Of a DNA stretch of 39,490 bases, positions 1-9,349 are shown piece by piece. Source of the stretch: Sphingobacterium sp. (lineage in GTDB: Bacteria; Bacteroidota; Bacteroidia; Sphingobacteriales; Sphingobacteriaceae); the NCBI GenBank assembly GCA_031253985.1, contig JAIRVH010000094.1, positions 1 to 39,490 of the forward strand, given 5' to 3'. Made by a program: the position numbers and the translations under genes. The notes beneath the pieces are model-generated. The model did no database searches, was not told the origin of the DNA, and worked only from the letters and a program-made list of their open reading frames with translations. Within the stretch, counting starts at the first letter, position 1. Each line of letters starts with the position of its first letter.

Positions 1-1284
1 TCAGATAAAGCATCTATAAATTTAGACGGCACTTCGTATGACCTTCCGGTCATTGTCGGTACTGAAAATGAAAAAGCAGTTGATATTTCCAAATTAAGAG
101 ATCTAAGCGGATTTATTACGTTAGACCCAGGATACAAAAATACAGGTGCAACGAAAAGTGCGATTACTTTCCTTGATGGTGAAAAAGGCATATTGAGATA
201 TAGAGGATATCCAATTGAGCAGTTGGCAGAGAAATCAACTTTCCTGGAAGTTGCTTATTTGTTGATTTATGGAGAGCTTCCGAAAAAAGAAGTATTGGAA
301 AAATTCAGAGCTGACATCAAAAAGCAAATGATGATTCACGAAGACATGAAAAATTTCTTCGCTGGGTTCCCTTCCAAATCTCACCCAATGGGACAACTTT
401 CTTGCTTAGTAGGTGCATTGTCGGCATTTTATCCAGAATCTTTAAATCCAAACCTCACAGACGAAGAAGAAGATCAAACGATCATCAACCTTTTAGCAAA
501 AATGCCAACGATCGTTTCTTGGATTCAAAAGAAATCCTTAGGTCATCCTGTTGTGTACCCAAAAAATAATCTTGGCTACATTGACAATTTCCTAAACATG
601 TTGTTTGGTGAAGTTAATGATGAAAAAACATTCGATCCTGTTGTCATTGACGCCATGCACAAATTGTTGATTTTACATGCTGATCATGAGCAAAACTGTT
701 CAACATCTACTGTTCGTATCGTTGGTTCATCCAATGCAAACCTTTATGCATCTGTTGCATCAGGTATCAATGCATTATGGGGTCCATTGCATGGCGGTGC
801 AAACCAAGCCGTAATCGAGATGCTTGAAGCCATTAAAAATGATGGTGGTGATGCTGAAAAATATCTTGCTAAGGCAAAAGACAAAAACGATCCTTTCCGT
901 TTAATGGGATTCGGTCACCGTGTTTACAAAAACTTCGACCCTCGTGCTAAAATCATCAAAAAAGCATGTGATGATATTTTGGAAAAATTAGGTGTTCAAG
1001 ATCCTGTATTGGATATCGCGAAAAAACTAGAAGAAGCGGCATTGAATGACCAATACTTCATCGACAGAAAACTTTATCCAAATGTTGATTTTTACTCGGG
1101 TATCATCTACCGTGCACTAGGTTTCAAAGCAGATATGTTTACTGTATTATTTGCTTTAGGCCGCCTTCCGGGATGGATTGCACAATGGAAAGAAATGCGT
1201 GAAAACAAAGAGCCGATCGGTCGTCCAAGACAAGTATACGTTGGCCACACAGAACGCGACTACGTTGAATTTTCAAATCGTTAA
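1..1284 (+). CDS. gltA: Citrate synthase (type I), 5' end just outside the window
   Basis: Condenses acetyl-CoA with oxaloacetate to citrate, the entry step of the TCA cycle, in the cytoplasm. The frame is open from base 1 and reads 427 residues, starting SDKASINLDG. Bacteroidota citrate synthases are about 428 residues, so probably only the initiator Met is missing. The three catalytic residues can be placed: His in WGPLHGGAN (codon 264 here), His in GFGHRVYKNF (codon 306) and Asp in NVDFYSG (codon 363), almost exactly where E. coli GltA has H264, H305 and D362. A terminator follows 22 bases after the stop, so the gene is probably transcribed apart from nuoH. The upstream promoter is outside the window. 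Confidence 0.97.
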   Translation, partial: SDKASINLDGTSYDLPVIVGTENEKAVDISKLRDLSGFITLDPGYKNTGATKSAITFLDGEKGILRYRGYPIEQLAEKSTFLEVAYLLIYGELPKKEVLEKFRADIKKQMMIHEDMKNFFAGFPSKSHPMGQLSCLVGALSAFYPESLNPNLTDEEEDQTIINLLAKMPTIVSWIQKKSLGHPVVYPKNNLGYIDNFLNMLFGEVNDEKTFDPVVIDAMHKLLILHADHEQNCSTSTVRIVGSSNANLYASVASGINALWGPLHGGANQAVIEMLEAIKNDGGDAEKYLAKAKDKNDPFRLMGFGHRVYKNFDPRAKIIKKACDDILEKLGVQDPVLDIAKKLEEAALNDQYFIDRKLYPNVDFYSGIIYRALGFKADMFTVLFALGRLPGWIAQWKEMRENKEPIGRPRQVYVGHTERDYVEFSNR

Positions 1285-1305
1285 TTCGATTTCGATTTAT
1301 ATCCT

Positions 1306-1333
1306 AAAAAAGCATCCTACGGGGTGCTTTTTT
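1306..1333 (+). terminator. Intrinsic terminator after gltA
   Basis: A 7-bp stem AGCATCC / GGGTGCT (one G.T pair) closes a TACG tetraloop of the very stable UNCG class. It is flanked by A6 on the left and T6 on the right, so the stem can extend to 13 bp and the T-run serves release on the + strand. It lies 22 bases after the citrate synthase stop. It separates gltA from the nuo genes. Confidence 0.9.
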
Positions 1334-1482
1334 ATTTTCATTCCCTTTATATTGCCTCTTCCAACTGATTCGAAATTGTCCATTCGAACAATATAATCTC
1401 GCTATCCGTTACGTTATTGTCACGATAATCTACTTGTTAAGTATATTTTAATTTTTCCTTATCTAAATTCCCTGTTTTTCGT

Positions 1483-1490
1483 TAAGTTTG
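1483..1490 (+). promoter_or_regulatory. Candidate -7 promoter element for nuoH-N
   Basis: TAAGTTTG matches the Bacteroidota -7 consensus TAnnTTTG and lies 42 bases before the TTG start of nuoH. No good TTG/TTTG -33 element is seen about 20 bases upstream. The rest of the 1285-1532 gap after the terminator shows no ORF. It contains two copies of ATTCGAA 14 bases apart (1368 and 1382) of unknown meaning. The call rests on consensus and position only. Confidence 0.45.
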
Positions 1491-1532
1491 CGTATTCATT
1501 GGTCACTTATTAAAAATCATTATAAATAAGAC

Positions 1533-2606
1533 TTGTTAGATACAATACTACATATCTTGGTTCCCATTGCTATTTTTACCTTTATAGCAGCTTTCACCTT
1601 GTTTGCAGTATACGCCGAACGAAAGATCGCCGGATTTGTACAAGATCGCCTAGGACCAATGGAAACAGGAAAGTATGGCAGTCTCCAAACGATTGCCGAC
1701 ATTCTCAAATTATTACAAAAAGAATTAATTACCCCTTCATCAGCCGATAAAATCCTGTTTAGGATTGCTCCTATCATTATTTTCGTTGCTGTATTTACAG
1801 GTTTTGCTGTTATTCCCTGGGCCAAAGATTTTATCCCGGCGAATACACATACGGGCTTATTCTTTATTATGGCCATCATCTCCATTGATGCCTTAGGCAT
1901 TTTAATGGCAGGTTGGGGATCTAACAACAAATATTCTTTATTGGGTTCCATGCGGGCCATTGCACAAATGGTATCCTATGAAATACCAGTAGGTCTGTCG
2001 CTGATTGCTGTAGTGATGCTTACCCAAACACTAAATTTGAATGAAATTGCCATTGGCCAAGGTATTTTAACCGATGGAAGCATTAAGTTCATGGGCATTT
2101 GGGAGGTCAATGAAATTGGTGGTCTCTTCGCCTGGAACATTTTTCAGGCTCCACATTTGGTTATCACCTACATTATATTTTTTATTGCAACGCTCGCCGA
2201 GTGTAATCGTGCTCCCTTTGATATTCCGGAAGCCGAATCTGAATTGGTCGGTGGTTTCCATACAGAATATGGGGGGATACAATTTGCCTTTATCTTTTTG
2301 GCGGAGTATGCCATGATGTTTTTGGTCTCCATGTTGGGTGTCGTTCTTTTTTTGGGAGGCTGGAATACACCCTTGCCCAATATTGGCGCTATAAGGCTGG
2401 CTGATTGGACCACAGGCTTAGCTTGGGGAATATTTTGGACCCTGGCCAAATCATTATTTATTGTCGGTATCCAAATGTGGATTCGATGGACATTACCGCG
2501 GTTACGTGCAGACCAGCTGATGAGTTTATGCTGGAAAGTATTGACACCGCTGGCTTTTCTTTGTATGGCCATCTCTGCAATTTGGCGAATTTTAGTTATA
2601 GCTTAA
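1533..2606 (+). CDS. nuoH: NADH-quinone oxidoreductase subunit H
   Basis: Membrane subunit of complex I next to the quinone site; it links the peripheral arm to the proton-pumping arm. 357 residues, usual for the family, with about eight hydrophobic segments. The conserved cytoplasmic loop is intact (PFDIPEAESELVGGFHTEYG), as is the preceding LAECNRAPFD. A TAA stop sits in frame two codons upstream, so TTG at 1533 is the only reasonable start (LDTILHIL follows). It is the first gene of a seven-gene run H-I-J-K-L-M-N; nuoI begins 3 bases after its stop. Its direct upstream neighbour is gltA, not nuoG. Confidence 0.96.
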   Translation: MLDTILHILVPIAIFTFIAAFTLFAVYAERKIAGFVQDRLGPMETGKYGSLQTIADILKLLQKELITPSSADKILFRIAPIIIFVAVFTGFAVIPWAKDFIPANTHTGLFFIMAIISIDALGILMAGWGSNNKYSLLGSMRAIAQMVSYEIPVGLSLIAVVMLTQTLNLNEIAIGQGILTDGSIKFMGIWEVNEIGGLFAWNIFQAPHLVITYIIFFIATLAECNRAPFDIPEAESELVGGFHTEYGGIQFAFIFLAEYAMMFLVSMLGVVLFLGGWNTPLPNIGAIRLADWTTGLAWGIFWTLAKSLFIVGIQMWIRWTLPRLRADQLMSLCWKVLTPLAFLCMAISAIWRILVIA

Positions 2607-2609
2607 GAT

Positions 2610-3173
2610 ATGATATTTAAAACGGCTTCGCATGCATTTCGTACGGCAATCAAAGGTTTATCTTTGACTGTCCGACATTTGTTTGGTGCCCGACGTTCGC
2701 GGACGGAGTTAAATATCAAAAAGGATAATTACTTTGAACAACAGGACGGTGTTGTCACGGTACAATACCCGCGTGAAAAAATGCCTATTCCCGAGGTTGC
2801 CCGCTATCAGCTGCAAGTCGATATCGAGGACTGTATTGTCTGTGATCTATGTGCAAAGGCTTGTCCTGTCGACTGCATCGAAATCGAGGCGATCAAATCA
2901 CCGGAAGCGATCGGGAAAACGTCCGATGGAAGTGTAAAAAGGCTATATCCGGCCAAATTCAATATTGACATGGCCAAATGTATGTATTGTGGACTGTGTA
3001 CGGTGGTATGCCCAACGGAATGTATTACCATGACCAATGAATATGACCGCAGTTCTCAAAAACTGACCGATCTTATCTATGGGTTTTCAGATATGACCGA
3101 TAGTGAGGTCGCACAGCGCAAAGCAGAGTGGACCAAGTTTCAAGCTGAAAAGGAGGCAGCAAAGCAAAAATAA
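2610..3173 (+). CDS. nuoI: NADH-quinone oxidoreductase subunit I (two 4Fe-4S ferredoxin)
   Basis: Peripheral-arm subunit that carries electrons through clusters N6a and N6b towards quinone. 187 residues. Two ferredoxin motifs are complete: C75-x2-C78-x2-C81-x3-C85-P and C124-x2-C127-x2-C130-x3-C134-P. The N-terminal 35 residues are basic and amphipathic, as usual where NuoI docks on NuoH. The tail from about residue 150 is charged and Lys-rich. The ATG start is 3 bases after nuoH and nuoJ starts 3 bases after its stop, so expression is surely coupled. Confidence 0.96.
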   Translation: MIFKTASHAFRTAIKGLSLTVRHLFGARRSRTELNIKKDNYFEQQDGVVTVQYPREKMPIPEVARYQLQVDIEDCIVCDLCAKACPVDCIEIEAIKSPEAIGKTSDGSVKRLYPAKFNIDMAKCMYCGLCTVVCPTECITMTNEYDRSSQKLTDLIYGFSDMTDSEVAQRKAEWTKFQAEKEAAKQK

Positions 3174-3176
3174 AAG

Positions 3177-3722
3177 ATGGAAAGTATTTTATTCTATGCC
3201 TTTGCTACCCTAGCAATCGGTTCAGCACTTTTGCTTGTCAATCTTAAAAATATTGCTCGTGCATTATTCCTGTTTTTTATTGTGCTATTTGCCATGGCAG
3301 GGCTCTACTTATTTGCTTTAGCTGATTTTGTGGCTATTACGCAAATTATGGTCTATGTTGGTGGTGTACTCATCCTCATGTTGTTTGCCTTTATGCTTTC
3401 CAACAAAGAGCTTTTAAAAGATCTCCAAGATAGCAGTGGTTCATTCTTAAGCATGCCCAAATGGCAGTCGATTCCAATCGTACTTGGCTTCCTATTGCTC
3501 ATGCTATACGGCATTGTTGAATGGCAACAGGCTCCTCCAACATGGTGGATCTTAAAAGCCCAAGAAAATAGTACCATGATTGTTGCATCAGATAATAACA
3601 TTCATCAGATTGGTTTACGTTTTATGACCTTTTACGTTTTACCATTTGAAATTATATCCGTGTTTCTGATGATGGCCTTGATCGGAGCCTCACACTTATC
3701 TAGAAAGGAGCGTACAATATGA
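3177..3722 (+). CDS. nuoJ: NADH-quinone oxidoreductase subunit J
   Basis: Small membrane subunit of complex I, part of the connection between the quinone module and the antiporter-like subunits. 181 residues with five hydrophobic helices. The conserved third helix is present (ITQIMVYVGGVLILMLFAFM), which in solved structures carries the pi-bulge that changes during turnover. The end overlaps the nuoK start by 4 bases (ATGA), a translational-coupling arrangement. Confidence 0.95.
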   Translation: MESILFYAFATLAIGSALLLVNLKNIARALFLFFIVLFAMAGLYLFALADFVAITQIMVYVGGVLILMLFAFMLSNKELLKDLQDSSGSFLSMPKWQSIPIVLGFLLLMLYGIVEWQQAPPTWWILKAQENSTMIVASDNNIHQIGLRFMTFYVLPFEIISVFLMMALIGASHLSRKERTI

Positions 3723-4027
3723 TTACGCTGACGCATTTTTTAGTTGTCAGTGCCTGCATCTTTTGCATTGGCCTATATACCGTTCTTTCCAAGAAAAATG
3801 CGATCATGATTCTAGTGGGTATTGAATTGATGATCAATGCAGCTATTCTGAACTTTGTTGCTTTTGGAAAATACGACAAGGTCAGTTATGGCGGGCAAAT
3901 ATTCGCGCTATTTGCGATTGTCCTAGCCGCGGCGGCAGTTGCTGTTGGGCTGGCCATCGTATTGAATGTCTACCGACATTACAAAACCATTAATCCGGAT
4001 GAGATCAACCAATTAAAAGACAAGTAA
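3719..4027 (+). CDS. nuoK: NADH-quinone oxidoreductase subunit K, with an unusual Glu-to-Ala position
   Basis: Three-helix MrpC-like subunit of the proton path. 102 residues, close to the 100 of E. coli. The first conserved glutamate is present (E36 in VGIELMIN). The second, E72 of E. coli in the motif AAAEASIGLA, aligns with Ala73 here (LAAAAVAVGLA; codons GCC GCG GCG GCA GTT), one base away from a Glu codon. The charged tail NPDEINQLKDK is normal. It overlaps nuoJ by 4 bases and is followed after 3 bases by nuoL. Identity is certain; the effect of the missing Glu is not. Confidence 0.95.
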   Translation: MITLTHFLVVSACIFCIGLYTVLSKKNAIMILVGIELMINAAILNFVAFGKYDKVSYGGQIFALFAIVLAAAAVAVGLAIVLNVYRHYKTINPDEINQLKDK

Positions 4028-4030
4028 ACA

Positions 4031-6085
4031 TTGGATCAATTTGTTCACATATCGCCCCTATTGACCGCGCTGCTTACCTTAGTGGCACCATTAGCCGCTT
4101 TCATTTATCAGGCAATATTAGGTAAACGTGATCAATCAGGCATTATTTCTCTCTTAGCCATCGCCGTTAGCTTTATTGCAGGTGGACTTACCTCGTTAGC
4201 CATATGGAATAATCCCGTCGTATCCATTCAAGTAAATTGGTTCACTATTGGACAAACAACATTCAAAGTTGGTATCCTCCTGAACAATTTGAGTACTTTG
4301 ATGCTCTTTTTGGTCCCGACGGTAGCCTTACCTGTACATATTTACTCAAGAGCTTATATGCACGGCGATGCGGGTATCCACCGCTATTGGATGTATCTTA
4401 GCCTTTTCTGTTTTGCCATGCTGGGACTGGTCATTATGGACAGTCTCTTGCTGATGTACGTTTTTTGGGAACTGGTCGGCTTTGCATCCTATCTTCTTAT
4501 TGGCTTCTGGTTTACACGTGAAACGGCTGTACAAGCTAATAAAAAAGCGTTTTTAGTGAACCGCATCGGTGACCTCGGTTTTCTAATCGGTCTTGCGATC
4601 CTATTTACGCAATTCAAAACACTCAATTTAGTCGATTTATTTGGTGACAATGGGTTAATCTATCAATCCACAATCGCGGATGGACTTTGGACATCGCCGG
4701 TCAATAGCTTACCGCAGATCTGGTTGACCATTGCTGGACTCGCCTTCTTCCTGGCTGCGATGGCCAAATCAGCGCAATTCCCATTACATGTATGGCTTCC
4801 TGATGCCATGGAAGGTCCTACATCTGTATCGTCATTGATTCACGCTGCGACCATGGTTGCTGCAGGTGTATTTCTTTTGGCTACTGTATTTCCCTTATTT
4901 AATGAATCGGCGTTGTTATTTATAGCCATTATAGGTACAATCACTGCTGCATCGGCGGCATACTTTGCGCTTGGCCAATACGATATCAAACGTATTCTTG
5001 CATTTTCTACCATATCGCAGCTTGGTTTTATGATGGTTGGGATCGGCATTGGAACATGGGATGCAGCACTATTTCACCTGACTACCCATGCCTTCTTTAA
5101 GTGTCTTCTGTTTCTTTCGGCCGGAGCTGTCATCCATGAAATGGCCCATCTTAAAGAACATAGTCAATTGGACTTTGATCCACAGGATTTGCGAAACATG
5201 GGCGGTCTACGTCAATATATGCCGAAGACCTTTCTGCTCATGAGTATGGCTTCATTGGCACTTGCAGGATTTCCATTGACTTCGGGTTATTTATCCAAAG
5301 ATAGTATTGTCATTTCTTCATTTGAATGGGCGCTTTCAAAAGGTAGCATATACCTTCTCATTCCTTTTAGTTTGATTATAGTAAGTATCTTAACTGCATT
5401 CTACATCGGCCGTTTGATATTCAAAGCTTTTTTTGGAGAGTTCAGGCTTTTGGATCAGCTTCAGGATAAACTTCATGGTGATCCGCTGCATGAAGCGCCA
5501 AAAACCATGTTGGTTCCGATGTTTATTTTGGGCCTCTTTTGCCTATTTCCACTATTCTCCTTCAATCCATTTTCCTATCACGATTCCTGGCTAATGGACG
5601 GCTTACTGTTGGACGAATATATCTTTGCACCAAGTCACCTTGCACACCTTATTATTCCCGCGATCCTGCTCCTTGGTGCTGTCATTGGCTGGATTATCGG
5701 CTGGAAATGGTATGTCCAAAATAAATACCCGTTGAACTCTGGTAGCTTCGCCTTAAAAGCTTCTTTCCATCAGGGGTATATTAACGAATTTTACCACTCA
5801 GTCTTTATTAAGGGTACATTAAAATTAGCACAGTTCTGCTATTGGTTTGATCGTCATGTCGTTGACGCATTGGTTTCTTTGATTCAGTTTATTGTCCTGT
5901 CACTTTCACAGCTTAGTGTTTGGATGGACAAATATATTGTAGACGGTTTTGTCAATACGGTTGCTTCTGTCGCCTATTGGACGGGCAATCAAGTCCGCTT
6001 GGTCCAAAACGGAAAGCTACAGACTGCTTTGTACTCCGTCTTTTTATTAGTTTTACTTGGTTTAATTTATCTTATATTCTTTTAG
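4031..6085 (+). CDS. nuoL: NADH-quinone oxidoreductase subunit L
   Basis: Distal antiporter-like proton-pumping subunit, homologous to MrpA, with the long lateral helix. 684 residues. Key residues are visible: Glu in FWELVGFASYLLIGFW (E144-type), the pumping Lys in AMAKSAQFPLHVWLPDAMEG, and the histidines around the broken helix (LIHAATMVAAG). The C-terminal third contains the amphipathic lateral stretch and a final membrane anchor (YSVFLLVLLGLIYLIFF). The start is TTG at 4031, three bases after the nuoK stop; no in-frame ATG is available nearby. nuoM follows after 3 bases. Confidence 0.95.
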   Translation: MDQFVHISPLLTALLTLVAPLAAFIYQAILGKRDQSGIISLLAIAVSFIAGGLTSLAIWNNPVVSIQVNWFTIGQTTFKVGILLNNLSTLMLFLVPTVALPVHIYSRAYMHGDAGIHRYWMYLSLFCFAMLGLVIMDSLLLMYVFWELVGFASYLLIGFWFTRETAVQANKKAFLVNRIGDLGFLIGLAILFTQFKTLNLVDLFGDNGLIYQSTIADGLWTSPVNSLPQIWLTIAGLAFFLAAMAKSAQFPLHVWLPDAMEGPTSVSSLIHAATMVAAGVFLLATVFPLFNESALLFIAIIGTITAASAAYFALGQYDIKRILAFSTISQLGFMMVGIGIGTWDAALFHLTTHAFFKCLLFLSAGAVIHEMAHLKEHSQLDFDPQDLRNMGGLRQYMPKTFLLMSMASLALAGFPLTSGYLSKDSIVISSFEWALSKGSIYLLIPFSLIIVSILTAFYIGRLIFKAFFGEFRLLDQLQDKLHGDPLHEAPKTMLVPMFILGLFCLFPLFSFNPFSYHDSWLMDGLLLDEYIFAPSHLAHLIIPAILLLGAVIGWIIGWKWYVQNKYPLNSGSFALKASFHQGYINEFYHSVFIKGTLKLAQFCYWFDRHVVDALVSLIQFIVLSLSQLSVWMDKYIVDGFVNTVASVAYWTGNQVRLVQNGKLQTALYSVFLLVLLGLIYLIFF

Positions 6086-6088
6086 GAA

Positions 6089-7690
6089 ATGCCTATTCTA
6101 TCCTTATTGATATTTTTACCGCTATTGGCTACGGCGCTCATTCTCGCCTTACCAACACGCTATAAATCGAGTTACAAATATGTTGCTTTAGCATTCACAG
6201 CAATACAATTTGTACTGGCCGGAATATGTTATGCACAATTTGATGCCAGCAAAACAGGAGTACAAGATCTAGCGGGCTATCAATTTGTTGAACAGCTTTC
6301 CTGGATCCGTTTAGATTTAGGATCAATAGGTAAATTAGAGATCGATTATCTTATCGGTATTGATGGGATCTCCATGCCTCTCTTGTTATTAAGTGCTTTC
6401 GTTATGCTGATGGCTATCGGTGCATCCTGGAATATACAGAAAAGTCCTAAAGGCTACTTTGCGCTGCTTATGGTGCTCAATATGGCCGTCATGGGCATTT
6501 TCTGTGCACTGGATTTCTTCCTGTTCTACCTTTTCTATGAGGTCATGTTACTCCCGCTCTACTTCCTGATCGGTATCTGGGGCGGAGCGAGACGCGAATA
6601 TGCAGCCATAAAATTCTTTTTATATACCCTATTTGGTTCTGTATTTATGCTATTGATCATTGTAGGATTGTATTTTTCAGTTATCAACCCGGTGACTGGA
6701 GCGCATACCTTCAATATGATCTATATGATGAATCCACAGAATTATCTTGAAGGATCTATTTTTGCTTGGGATGGTTATCAGGAAATCTTGGGAATTTCGG
6801 CCCGATTGGTTGGTTTCATTGTGCTTTTCTTTGCCTTTGCCATTAAGGTACCCATTGTCCCCTTACATACCTGGCTACCGGATGCCCACGTTGAGGCGCC
6901 AACTCCGGTATCTATAATTTTGGCAGGTATCCTTTTGAAAATCGGTGGTTACGGTATCATTCGAATCTGTTACAGTATCTTTCCCGATATGGCAGCCGTA
7001 TCTAACTGGTGGCTGGGTTTAATTGGGGTTGTTTCTATTATCTATGGTGCATTAAATGCCTTATCGCAAAAAGACCTGAAACGAATGATTGCCTATTCAT
7101 CAGTTTCACATATGGGTTTTGTGCTGCTTGGTATTGCATCGCTGACGGCAGAAGGTATTTCCGGAGCCATGTTTCAGATGATTTCCCATGGATTTTTATC
7201 CGCTGCACTTTTCTTCCTGGTGGGCGTGGTCTATGACCGTGTACATGACAGGAACATCTATAGTTTCCGTGGCTTGGCGCAAATTATGCCAAAATATACA
7301 GGCTACGTCGCCGTTGCATTTTTTGCTTCTTTGGGATTACCAGGCTTTTCGGCTTTTATTGGCGAAGCTTTTGTTATTATCGGTTCATTCAATGCCGAAA
7401 GTGTAGGTACAGGATTACCGCGCTGGATGGCCTTAGCAGGTTCAATAGGTATCCTATTAAGTGCAGCCTACCTCCTCTGGACTCTTCAACGGATGTTTTT
7501 TGGACAAATCCGTTTGAAAGGTGGAGAATCTTGGAGCAATGCCCTAACGGACGTGAACTTACGAGAACAGCTGATCCTGTTTCCAACCTTAGCACTCGCT
7601 TTATTACTCGGTATTATGCCAGCATTAGTATTTAACAATCTAAACGCCAGCGTCCTGAATCTCGTGAGCTTTATTCAACAATTTATTTAA
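6089..7690 (+). CDS. nuoM: NADH-quinone oxidoreductase subunit M
   Basis: Middle antiporter-like proton-pumping subunit of complex I. 533 residues, about 14 membrane helices. The E144-type glutamate lies in LFYEVMLLPLYFLIGIWG, and the two lysines of the pump in AIKVPIVPLHTWLPDAHVEA and ILLKIGGYGIIR. The ATG start is 3 bases past the nuoL stop (TAG GAA ATG), so the genes are probably translationally coupled. No anomalies in length or motifs. Confidence 0.96.
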   Translation: MPILSLLIFLPLLATALILALPTRYKSSYKYVALAFTAIQFVLAGICYAQFDASKTGVQDLAGYQFVEQLSWIRLDLGSIGKLEIDYLIGIDGISMPLLLLSAFVMLMAIGASWNIQKSPKGYFALLMVLNMAVMGIFCALDFFLFYLFYEVMLLPLYFLIGIWGGARREYAAIKFFLYTLFGSVFMLLIIVGLYFSVINPVTGAHTFNMIYMMNPQNYLEGSIFAWDGYQEILGISARLVGFIVLFFAFAIKVPIVPLHTWLPDAHVEAPTPVSIILAGILLKIGGYGIIRICYSIFPDMAAVSNWWLGLIGVVSIIYGALNALSQKDLKRMIAYSSVSHMGFVLLGIASLTAEGISGAMFQMISHGFLSAALFFLVGVVYDRVHDRNIYSFRGLAQIMPKYTGYVAVAFFASLGLPGFSAFIGEAFVIIGSFNAESVGTGLPRWMALAGSIGILLSAAYLLWTLQRMFFGQIRLKGGESWSNALTDVNLREQLILFPTLALALLLGIMPALVFNNLNASVLNLVSFIQQFI

Positions 7691-7696
7691 TTCAGC

Positions 7697-9175
7697 ATGC
7701 TTGCATTCAGTCCATATATCAGTTCATTGCTCGATCAGATTATCGTCAGTATCCCTTATTTTAAACCCGAACTGACATTGATCGTCACTTTTATTGGCAC
7801 TATCCTCGCTAGTCTTTTTATCGACAGACATTGGAAGCATACATCTTTTGCTATTACCCTCATCGGAACACTGCTGAGCGGTTGTTATCTATTGGGACAG
7901 GGAATTAGTCAGGTAGAAATAGCGGGCTTCTTTGATATGATTCATATTGATGCCTTTGCTATAGCTGCGCGATTGATTATCCTGCTGTCGACAATCCTCA
8001 TCGCTGTTTTCATTCAACAACGTCATCAAGAACGACCTTTAGGAGATCTTTACGCCGTATTGCTTACAGCGACCCTAGGCTTGAATCTGCTAACGATGTC
8101 GAGCAATTGGCTGATGATCTTTATCGCCGTGGAAACCGTTTCGATTAGCTCTTATATTATGGTCGGTTATTTTTCGACCACGAAAGTTCAATCGGAAGCT
8201 GCTTTGAAATATGTACTTTTCGGATCGATCTGTGCTGCAGTTATGCTTTACGGTCTGTCTTTGCTTTACGGTTTCACGGGAAACTTGAATTTTGATGCAC
8301 CTAGCCACATCGCTGGTTTGATGGAAGCGCCACAGATCATGATCAGCATCGCTTTATTGTTTTTGCTGACAGGCATTGGTTTTAAATTGAGTTTTTTCCC
8401 TTTTCATGTCTGGAGTCCTGATGTTTACCAGGGAGCCCCAACAGTGATTACAACCTATCTTGCCACTGTACCGAAAATTGCAGTCGTCGTCCTGTTATCC
8501 AAGATACTCTCCGCATGGCTTAACGTTTCCTTTTACTTCAGCGATTTCCTGACTTATGTCATTATAGCGATTGCCATTGCAACCATGCTGATCGGTAACC
8601 TAGCGGCCTTACGTCAGCAGGATGCCAAAAGGATGATGGCCTATTCTTCTATTGGGCATACCGGTATTCTGCTTATGGCTGTATTGGTTTATCAAAATAA
8701 GGAGTCAAATGTGCTATTATTTTACCTTTCTATATACGCCTTGATGAATATTGCTGTGTTTATCTTTATTGATGCCTTGGAAACTGGTTTAGGAAATACC
8801 TCAATTGAATCATATCGTGGATTAGGAAAACAATTTCCACTACTGTTCACATCCTTTTCGATCGTTTTAATCGCCTTGATTGGTTTGCCGCCGACTGCTG
8901 GTTTTGTTGGAAAGCTTCTGGTCTTTTCCAAAGTGTTTGAACAATACCAAAACTTCCAATCTTTCAGTTTATTGGTATTGCTAATTGTCGGAGCGCTCAC
9001 ATCGGTTATCTCGCTGTTTTACTATTTTAAGATTCCCTTGAATGCCTTTCTAAAGGACAGCACGGCATCTCCCGCGGTTAAATTCAATGCCGTACTTTTA
9101 TGTATTGGGATCCTGTGCACTGTAGCGGTCTTGATCTTAGGCATCTTTCCCGATTTATTGCTTTCGGCATTTTAG
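7697..9175 (+). CDS. nuoN: NADH-quinone oxidoreductase subunit N
   Basis: Third antiporter-like pumping subunit, nearest to NuoK. 492 residues, about 14 helices. The conserved Glu in FIAVETVSISSYIMVGYF and the Lys in GIGFKLSFFPFHVWSPDVYQ are present, as is VPKIAVVVLLSK. It is the last gene of the nuo run; after it 209 bases lack a gene and the theme changes to glycan synthesis. No T-rich intrinsic terminator is seen directly after the stop. Confidence 0.95.
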   Translation: MLAFSPYISSLLDQIIVSIPYFKPELTLIVTFIGTILASLFIDRHWKHTSFAITLIGTLLSGCYLLGQGISQVEIAGFFDMIHIDAFAIAARLIILLSTILIAVFIQQRHQERPLGDLYAVLLTATLGLNLLTMSSNWLMIFIAVETVSISSYIMVGYFSTTKVQSEAALKYVLFGSICAAVMLYGLSLLYGFTGNLNFDAPSHIAGLMEAPQIMISIALLFLLTGIGFKLSFFPFHVWSPDVYQGAPTVITTYLATVPKIAVVVLLSKILSAWLNVSFYFSDFLTYVIIAIAIATMLIGNLAALRQQDAKRMMAYSSIGHTGILLMAVLVYQNKESNVLLFYLSIYALMNIAVFIFIDALETGLGNTSIESYRGLGKQFPLLFTSFSIVLIALIGLPPTAGFVGKLLVFSKVFEQYQNFQSFSLLVLLIVGALTSVISLFYYFKIPLNAFLKDSTASPAVKFNAVLLCIGILCTVAVLILGIFPDLLLSAF

Positions 9176-9217
9176 AAAACAGGGAAACTTCTTTCATTTA
9201 AAACAAGCTTATCGTTC

Positions 9218-9309
9218 CATTCACTGGTTGAATGTCTCACCCGAATAGTAGGGATAACTCCATAATAAATTTTATATTTCCTCAATAAAAGTACTATTTA
9301 TGGTTGAGG
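9218..9309 (+). other. Two possible hairpins between nuoN and the glycan locus
   Basis: CATTCA / TGAATG with a 5-base loop lies at 9218-9234. CCTCAA...TTGAGG with inner TAAA/TTTA pairing lies at 9280-9309. Neither is followed by a T-run, so neither is a textbook terminator; they may still end the nuo transcript or be chance. No ORF or RNA gene is seen in 9176-9349. Confidence 0.25.
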
Positions 9310-9349
9310 AGAGACCGATAAATTGTTTTTTATGTAAAGCGCAATTAAA

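Noticed and set aside
1520..1960. 146-codon open frame on the minus strand across nuoH
   Set aside because: Antisense to nuoH, which has full family motifs; composition is a mirror of membrane codons.
2168..2572. 134-codon minus-strand frame in nuoH
   Set aside because: Antisense shadow of a conserved gene, no family match.
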